From assembly GCA_964616145.1 (NCBI GenBank), contig CAZTRD010000005.1, positions 1 to 58,616 on the forward strand: 58,616 nucleotides of DNA, read 5' to 3'. This DNA is from JAQTNP01 sp964616145 (GTDB lineage: Bacteria; Patescibacteriota; Minisyncoccia; Minisyncoccales; PEYH01). The notes beneath the pieces were generated by a model that did not search any database, was not told the origin of the DNA, and saw only the letters and a list, made by a program, of their open reading frames with translations. Below, piece by piece: positions 56,101-58,616 of this stretch (positions are counted from its first letter, which is position 1; the number at the start of each line of letters is the position of its first letter). Position numbers and translations under genes: made by a program.

Positions 56101-58582
56101 ACACAGACATACACACGGATTACTTAAATTCAATAAATTTGGATCTATGAGCAAACAGTTAATCGAAGATATGCAGATTTTAGGAATACATGCTGGGATA
56201 CCTATGAATTGGTTAGCAGGAGGTAAACCGAGTAATACAGGGATGTATAAGGCATCTGTAGTATGTTCATCATACTCTCCTATAGAGGCTAAAAATATAA
56301 AGAGAGTGAATTACAACGGGCTTGTACATTGTGTGACCGTACCCAATGGGTTAGTTATCGTTAGAAGGAATGGTAAACCCTGTATTAGTGGGAATAGTCC
56401 ACTGCAGCGAAAAGTCTTAGGGAGTAATATGGATATTTCAGGGAGTGCTGTAGTGGCTCCGGACCCAACACTAAAACTCAATCAAGTCGGTATGCCTATA
56501 GAGCAGGCTTGGGAGCTATACGAGCCTTTCATAATCCGTAAGTTAGTTTTGACAGGAGTCCCCGCTACTGCGGCTGCTAAGGCCGTAGCCAATAAAGATA
56601 AAGCAGCTCTAGCAGCTTTAAAAGATGTTGTTGGAGAGAGACCGGTATTGGTGAATAGAGCTCCGACTCTCCATAAGTACAGTATTATGGCTTTCTGGCC
56701 GCGTTTGGATGAAGGGCATGTACTTAAGGTTAGTCCGGCTATAGTAGGGCCCTTCGCTATGGATTTTGACGGAGACAGCCTGAGGGGTTGTGTTGCAATA
56801 ACTTACAAACAAAATACCTTAAATACAGAAAAAATACTTGCAAAAAGCAATACAGAGGATGGATTAGATATTAGCAACAAAAAGGAGACATGTATGTCAA
56901 TTGCTAAGTCTGCGTCTATCCCGACCAATATCGAAGTCACACCTATAGAAAGAATCCCCCATATAGAAGAAACTAAAATTGATAAATCAGAAAATGTTAC
57001 AGAGTGGGATGTTCCTGAAGGAGTGCACATCTGTGCACTTGATAGAGAAACTAAAGAGTTAAAATATTATCCTATAACTAAGTTTTCGGAACATAGAAAC
57101 CTTAAGATGTTTGATATAACATTAGGGAAGTGGTATTCGAAAGTAATAACTACTTCTGAAGATCACTCTCTTATAGGATATAAAGATGGAAGAATAGAAT
57201 TACTAACGCCCAAAGAGGCTCTTTATAAGATGGTGCCGATAGCTAAATCTTTATATCACTATTCTTCAGAAGATACTCTATACAATCTATCCAATAGTAC
57301 AGCAAGTATTTATTTAGATCTTAATATGGGAATCTTTATAGGAGCTATGATAGGAGATGGTTGGGTAGATAATCGTTCTTGCGGATATATTGCGGCCTCT
57401 TATCCAGAATTTTATGATGTTCTTAAAGATATTGTTGCTAATAGCGAGTTTTTAGGAAATAGTTTACCTACCTATCATACATATAGTTCTGAAAATATAG
57501 CTGGGAAAATCACAGAAAGAGGTAAAATTTATATAAATGGACATACCAAGACTTTATCTTTATTAAAAGAAAAAATAGGAGTTGGTTTCGATAATAAAGT
57601 TATCCCCTCAGAATGTCTAAGAGCTCAAAAGAAACATCTTATAGGTCTTCTTATAGGTCTTCTTAGTACGGATGGAAGTATCTTCTGTAAGGAGGGGCTT
57701 AAGAGAGGAAAAACATTCTATAATTGTGGAGCTAGCTACACAACTCTCTCCCCAAATCTTAGAGATAGTTTCTCCCATCTTTGTAAACTATTGGGGATTA
57801 GATCTACTATTAGTGTATTTAAAGCCCCCTCTAAGAAGAATGCTTATCTTATAACTCTCTGTAAACCAGATTTTGTTAATTTCTGTAGAGAGAATCCTGA
57901 ATTTAAAATGCCTATTAAACATAAGCAGGAAGCTCTAGAAGATTTATTAAAATATACAGATATGTCTTCTAATACAGCGTTGGCTGTCGATAAGGTTCCC
58001 TACCCTTCCCATCTACATCCTATCCTCTTAAAGTTAAATGCACAGAATAACTCAGTTTTAAGAGCTTCGGAATTAAGTACTGCTAATAAGAATGGATATA
58101 TCTCTAGAAGTAAAGCTTTAGAGTTTTCTAAGAAGCATTTATTAAATGTCTCTGAAGAAGAAGGTTTAGCATTTAATATCTGGAGAGAGTTAATTAAGAA
58201 TACGGATATAAATTGGGAGAGAGTAGAGGATATAAAAGAGAATTTGGATATCACTACTGCTTACGATATAACAGTTCCAGGTCCCTTCACATTCGCAACA
58301 TCGGATGGGATTATAGTTCAGGATACAGGCCATTACACCGTCCCAGTATCGGATAAAGCAGTTAAGGATGCGGTAGCTAAGATGTTGCCCGAAAAGAATC
58401 TAATTTCTGCGGGGACATATAAGCCGCATTACATCCCTTCGCAGGAATATGTCATGGGTCTGTATTACGCCAGTAAAGAACCCGCTAATAAAGCCGTAAG
58501 GAAATTCAATTCTAAGGAAGATGCGGAAGCTGCCTACGAAAAAGGAGAGATTGGTATAGATGACCCAATTATTATCAAATAA
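50114..58582 (+). CDS. RNA polymerase beta / N-terminal beta-prime fusion with four inteins
   Basis: 2,822 codons. The N-terminal 1,150 residues are beta-like: TFIRNGVEYTVPKQFRLIPN (lobe/fork) and GGKGG-intein-SKHVGDMEYQSLLAHG (the beta C-terminal clamp GGxRxGEMExWAL). Beta-prime follows: KLEPIK-intein-SGLFDP, RVPVLPPKYRP, GSPKN-intein-SPLQRKVLGSNMDISG (switch region), GERPVLVNRAPTLHKY and AMDFDGD (2216-2221, catalytic Asp triad) with an intein right after it. The frame stops about 85 residues later, before the bridge helix and trigger loop, so the rest of beta-prime must be a separate gene. Spliced length about 1,445 residues. Adjacent to virion genes, so probably a virion polymerase. Confidence 0.9.
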   Translation: MPNLIDFDDYAAVRTDIYDKLYKSVKNVFPYKNEKYTLVLDNLNYSSPEKYSKKEQKAALLSGKSLNRKLTAGLTVIDNDTNLPVSKVLRKTLFNVPYYTERGTFIRNGVEYTVPKQFRLIPNIYTRNTASGNVEAQFNVRPRTGTSFRIEMDPATSIFSFKTSGRRIPLYPILKKLGIEDTDLINSWGKEIFRKNSEAKPSPHAISWIRSTSAAELEKTAEEGLEYEKDAGLTKYFGKMEVDPEGTLATLGTAYSNVGPEAILDSTRKILRVSRGEDNTDDRDSLQFQTVHDFSDFLSDKLKNDQNGVLRTFLWKLTGKQGQLGFMPSGILDAHTQHFFNNAGLAQYVEEISPMDMYNQNQRVVRLGEGAMGSIDVAPKSARAVQPSYLGLVDPVRSPESLRVGLDSYFARNVRKGPKNLLYAELLNAEGKKEWVDHKTLSTSVISFPGGLSSPSEFIPAMVKGKGIFYVPKNEVEYELKSGDDLFSRGANTVPFKSGVKGMRLSMGSRFINQALPLVRREAPYVQSTHEDGGPEMDYLGKFMGAIKAEETGTVTRVGKENIIVKTDSGEEKVYDLYSSFPFSSKTFIHNYPVVSLGDRVTKNKTLASSNFTDDKGTAAPGVNLKIGYFGYKGKNFEDATVISDSASKKLTAELMYNTKVERKEGAHIDKRKYMTLFPGKYTKDQLNKIGDNGVVEVGATVNFGDPLILSSQERIPSLSMMGRRSITDESKIWEHRSTGVITDVGETKNGFQIFARANSPALEGDKLSVAFGSKGVIAEVISDDKMPKDAAGNPLDIIFSPLSIVSRTNPSQLVAASLGKVAAKTGKSYALPGFSDINLIEFAKEELAKNGLTDTEDLTDPLTDKTIPKVFTGNMYVYRLQQTAESKGKSRSTGSYSQDEDPGRGGKGGCFPAMQKILTSDGEMLIGNIVEKRKRVHVWGYAEDAKNWGFYPVTDWFVREASAEDLLQIDIAYIKESIKNISSIYPTKNHMIYKHDMLKVRADELKVGDKLITGIAPGFVFAEIKDIKPYKHSGRELTFPVYDIEVSHIHKYTAGNVLVSNSKHVGDMEYQSLLAHGVTEVIKDLKLVKGQKNDDFWRQLKLGQTPTTPGTPLVYEKFKEMIRAAGVNLKEGPDRDSIFAATEDQIKELTGNREILSGATFSASKLEPIKCFDYSTLVSTEDGSKRIGEIVNKRLNIRVWSYNFKNKELELKPVIGWFRNKVKGLYEVKYSNCRFFGDRLGHTKLRVTEDHSIPDILGNKIPIKDAEYLVSFTEELSKSQEQVLYGTLLGEGSVSKAGNFSCSHQRNYINFKAQMLDQFKSAVDSTAIPKSVNKEYTCVRFKTRISDVFKDAYKLCYPNNIKTVSEAWLNKIDILGLAIWIMDDGTLDNSSKTKNLRICTDSFTESEQDLIVEWFNNKWDIAVQKYKYKDTFRIRVSGNALIKLVNLIAPYVLPDFQYSCLYADSILGSGLKSVLEDNKKINILKKVPFSFSEDMWSTKDRNKSPKTAYDITVKDNHNYISASILVGNSGLFDPEATGSLVGGERFAYISLPEPVLNPVMEGPIKSILGLDQKSLDSILNGEKEIAGKVGGEALKSLLDSVDINKVVIDSLEDIKTGVKSKRNAAIKRYGYARAMQKQGVDPKDFIITRVPVLPPKYRPITRQGNLILSNEPNYLYKALFDSIEDFKDSSVLPKEMQVAARDRVYKTYKSLVGLIDPIQPDLKQKQIGGILQQIFGKGSPKNCYDSETEILTEEGWLPIANYNGQVRVATIHPIERHLEYHSPTNIIHTPYVGEMVCLEHSYFSLVTTPEHRHFVKRRKQHGKLNMEEGWEIKVAKELSKGQRYYISHTASNMFGETTPPPFVKDAYAFASFVGLWAAEGWNHQDRYTAYVCQKASSVKTELIQNCVEKLGLRFSVNDYAQTTPKNVKVIMRYWGIHSKELVEWLKDNVGEGCKNKFLSANIRMWSADLARNLIEGYLEGDGCSCKTRKSVEGKTHRHTHGLLKFNKFGSMSKQLIEDMQILGIHAGIPMNWLAGGKPSNTGMYKASVVCSSYSPIEAKNIKRVNYNGLVHCVTVPNGLVIVRRNGKPCISGNSPLQRKVLGSNMDISGSAVVAPDPTLKLNQVGMPIEQAWELYEPFIIRKLVLTGVPATAAAKAVANKDKAALAALKDVVGERPVLVNRAPTLHKYSIMAFWPRLDEGHVLKVSPAIVGPFAMDFDGDSLRGCVAITYKQNTLNTEKILAKSNTEDGLDISNKKETCMSIAKSASIPTNIEVTPIERIPHIEETKIDKSENVTEWDVPEGVHICALDRETKELKYYPITKFSEHRNLKMFDITLGKWYSKVITTSEDHSLIGYKDGRIELLTPKEALYKMVPIAKSLYHYSSEDTLYNLSNSTASIYLDLNMGIFIGAMIGDGWVDNRSCGYIAASYPEFYDVLKDIVANSEFLGNSLPTYHTYSSENIAGKITERGKIYINGHTKTLSLLKEKIGVGFDNKVIPSECLRAQKKHLIGLLIGLLSTDGSIFCKEGLKRGKTFYNCGASYTTLSPNLRDSFSHLCKLLGIRSTISVFKAPSKKNAYLITLCKPDFVNFCRENPEFKMPIKHKQEALEDLLKYTDMSSNTALAVDKVPYPSHLHPILLKLNAQNNSVLRASELSTANKNGYISRSKALEFSKKHLLNVSEEEGLAFNIWRELIKNTDINWERVEDIKENLDITTAYDITVPGPFTFATSDGIIVQDTGHYTVPVSDKAVKDAVAKMLPEKNLISAGTYKPHYIPSQEYVMGLYYASKEPANKAVRKFNSKEDAEAAYEKGEIGIDDPIIIK
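52844..53299 (+). other. Intein 1 (mini-intein, 152 aa) in beta
   Basis: Residues 911-1062. Starts Cys, block A CFPAMQKILTSDG; block B YPTKNH; block F YDIEVSHIHKY; ends VSN before Ser +1. No endonuclease domain. Interrupts the GGxRxGEME region of beta. The penultimate residue is Ser, not the usual His. Confidence 0.9.
53627..54700 (+). other. Intein 2 (358 aa, LAGLIDADG) at the start of beta-prime
   Basis: Residues 1172-1529. CFDYSTLVSTEDG, VTEDHSI, endonuclease motifs LYGTLLGEGSV and LAIWIMDDGTL, YDITVKDNHNY, ends LVGN before Ser +1. Interrupts K-P-E-x-DGLF, a conserved beta-prime N-terminal motif. Confidence 0.9.
55343..56395 (+). other. Intein 3 (351 aa, LAGLIDADG) in the beta-prime switch region
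   Basis: Residues 1744-2094. CYDSETEILTEEG, TTPEHR, endonuclease motifs FVGLWAAEGW and LIEGYLEGDG, VHCVTVPNGL, ends CISGN before Ser +1. Interrupts the conserved G-x-x-NLLGKRVDYSG region. Confidence 0.9.
56777..58324 (+). other. Intein 4 (516 aa, LAGLIDADG) at the DFDGD catalytic motif
   Basis: Residues 2222-2737. Begins with Ser (SLRGCVAITYK) and ends GIIVQD before Thr +1, so both splice-end residues are non-standard (Ser1, Gln-Asp in place of His-Asn). TTSEDHSL and YDITVPGPFTF are the B and F blocks; endonuclease motifs are FIGAMIGDGW and LIGLLSTDGS. Joining the flanks gives DFDGD-TGHYTVPVS, matching DFDGDQMAVHVPLS of other polymerases. Confidence 0.88.
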
Positions 58583-58616
58583 CTATTTAGAGGTTGCTTT
58601 AGAAAAAGAAGCAGGC
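58560..58616 (+). CDS. Start of next gene, 3' truncated by the window
   Basis: 19 codons visible, MTQLLSNNYLEVALEKEAG, overlapping the polymerase stop by 23 bases. GAAAAAGGAGAGAT lies 8-18 bases upstream. The YLxxxxEKEAG segment resembles the tag motif. It may be the missing C-terminal part of beta-prime or a tagged virion protein; too short to tell. Confidence 0.5.
   Translation, partial: MTQLLSNNYLEVALEKEAG

Noticed and set aside
1..58616. CRISPR array
   Set aside because: No regularly spaced identical repeats with unique spacers; the repeats at 1-600 are coding and contiguous.

Overview
The window looks like part of a large, AT-rich double-stranded DNA bacteriophage genome, probably a jumbo-phage scaffold assembled from a metagenome. 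Every convincing gene lies on the + strand, the genes are packed tightly with many ATGA/GTGA overlaps, and there is a portal-like protein next to a multisubunit-type RNA polymerase. Three runs of exactly 100 N (8058-8157, 12167-12266, 44286-44385) are scaffold gaps of unknown true length; two of them interrupt genes. The host cannot be named from this sequence.

Layout. 1-1.2 kb: tandem-repeat adhesin-like proteins and a membrane coiled-coil protein, then a tRNA-Val. 1.3-6 kb: small hypothetical proteins, a DnaJ-type zinc protein and a HAD phosphatase. 6-7.3 kb: a metallophosphoesterase. 7.3-12.8 kb: Ala/Pro/Gly-rich and membrane proteins, many starting with a shared short N-terminal motif (GY-hydrophobic-x-K-x-A). 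12.8-25.8 kb: a carbohydrate locus of glycosyltransferases, a radical SAM enzyme, three methyltransferases and a sulfotransferase, interrupted by a tandem array of about ten tiny Cys-rich zinc-ribbon paralogues. 25.8-30 kb: an RNA-gene region with a one-piece tmRNA, a tRNA-like cloverleaf, tRNA-Cys, tRNA-Phe, and a tRNA whose 3' half precedes its 5' half, with further structured RNA and intrinsic terminators. 30-39.5 kb: an ATP-grasp protein, an IMPDH/GMP-reductase enzyme, more glycosyltransferases and a second family of small paralogues ending in Leu-Leu. 39.5-44.2 kb: a phosphoribosyltransferase, a GC-rich insertion bounded by 94-bp direct repeats, an RNA ligase and an HNH nuclease. 44.4-58.6 kb: a sulfotransferase, portal, putative virion proteins, and a 2,822-codon polymerase gene.

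The polymerase gene is the most striking protein feature. It fuses an RNAP beta subunit to the N-terminal part of beta-prime (to just past the DFDGD catalytic motif) and carries four inteins, each at a conserved core position: one mini-intein and three with LAGLIDADG endonuclease motifs. Without them the product would be about 1,445 residues. The rest of beta-prime must be encoded downstream; another reading frame starts at 58560. Position beside portal and putative head genes suggests a virion-packaged polymerase (inference).

Transcription seems to be driven in part by a recurring promoter, TTAAA, then 16-18 bases ending in GG, then CATAATA (five clear copies and one variant). Intrinsic terminators end several units. 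The translation-related set (tmRNA, tRNAs, RNA ligase, HAD phosphatase) and the large glycan-modifying set point to a phage that brings much of its own RNA maintenance and surface or DNA decoration chemistry. Targets of the glycan enzymes cannot be read from sequence.
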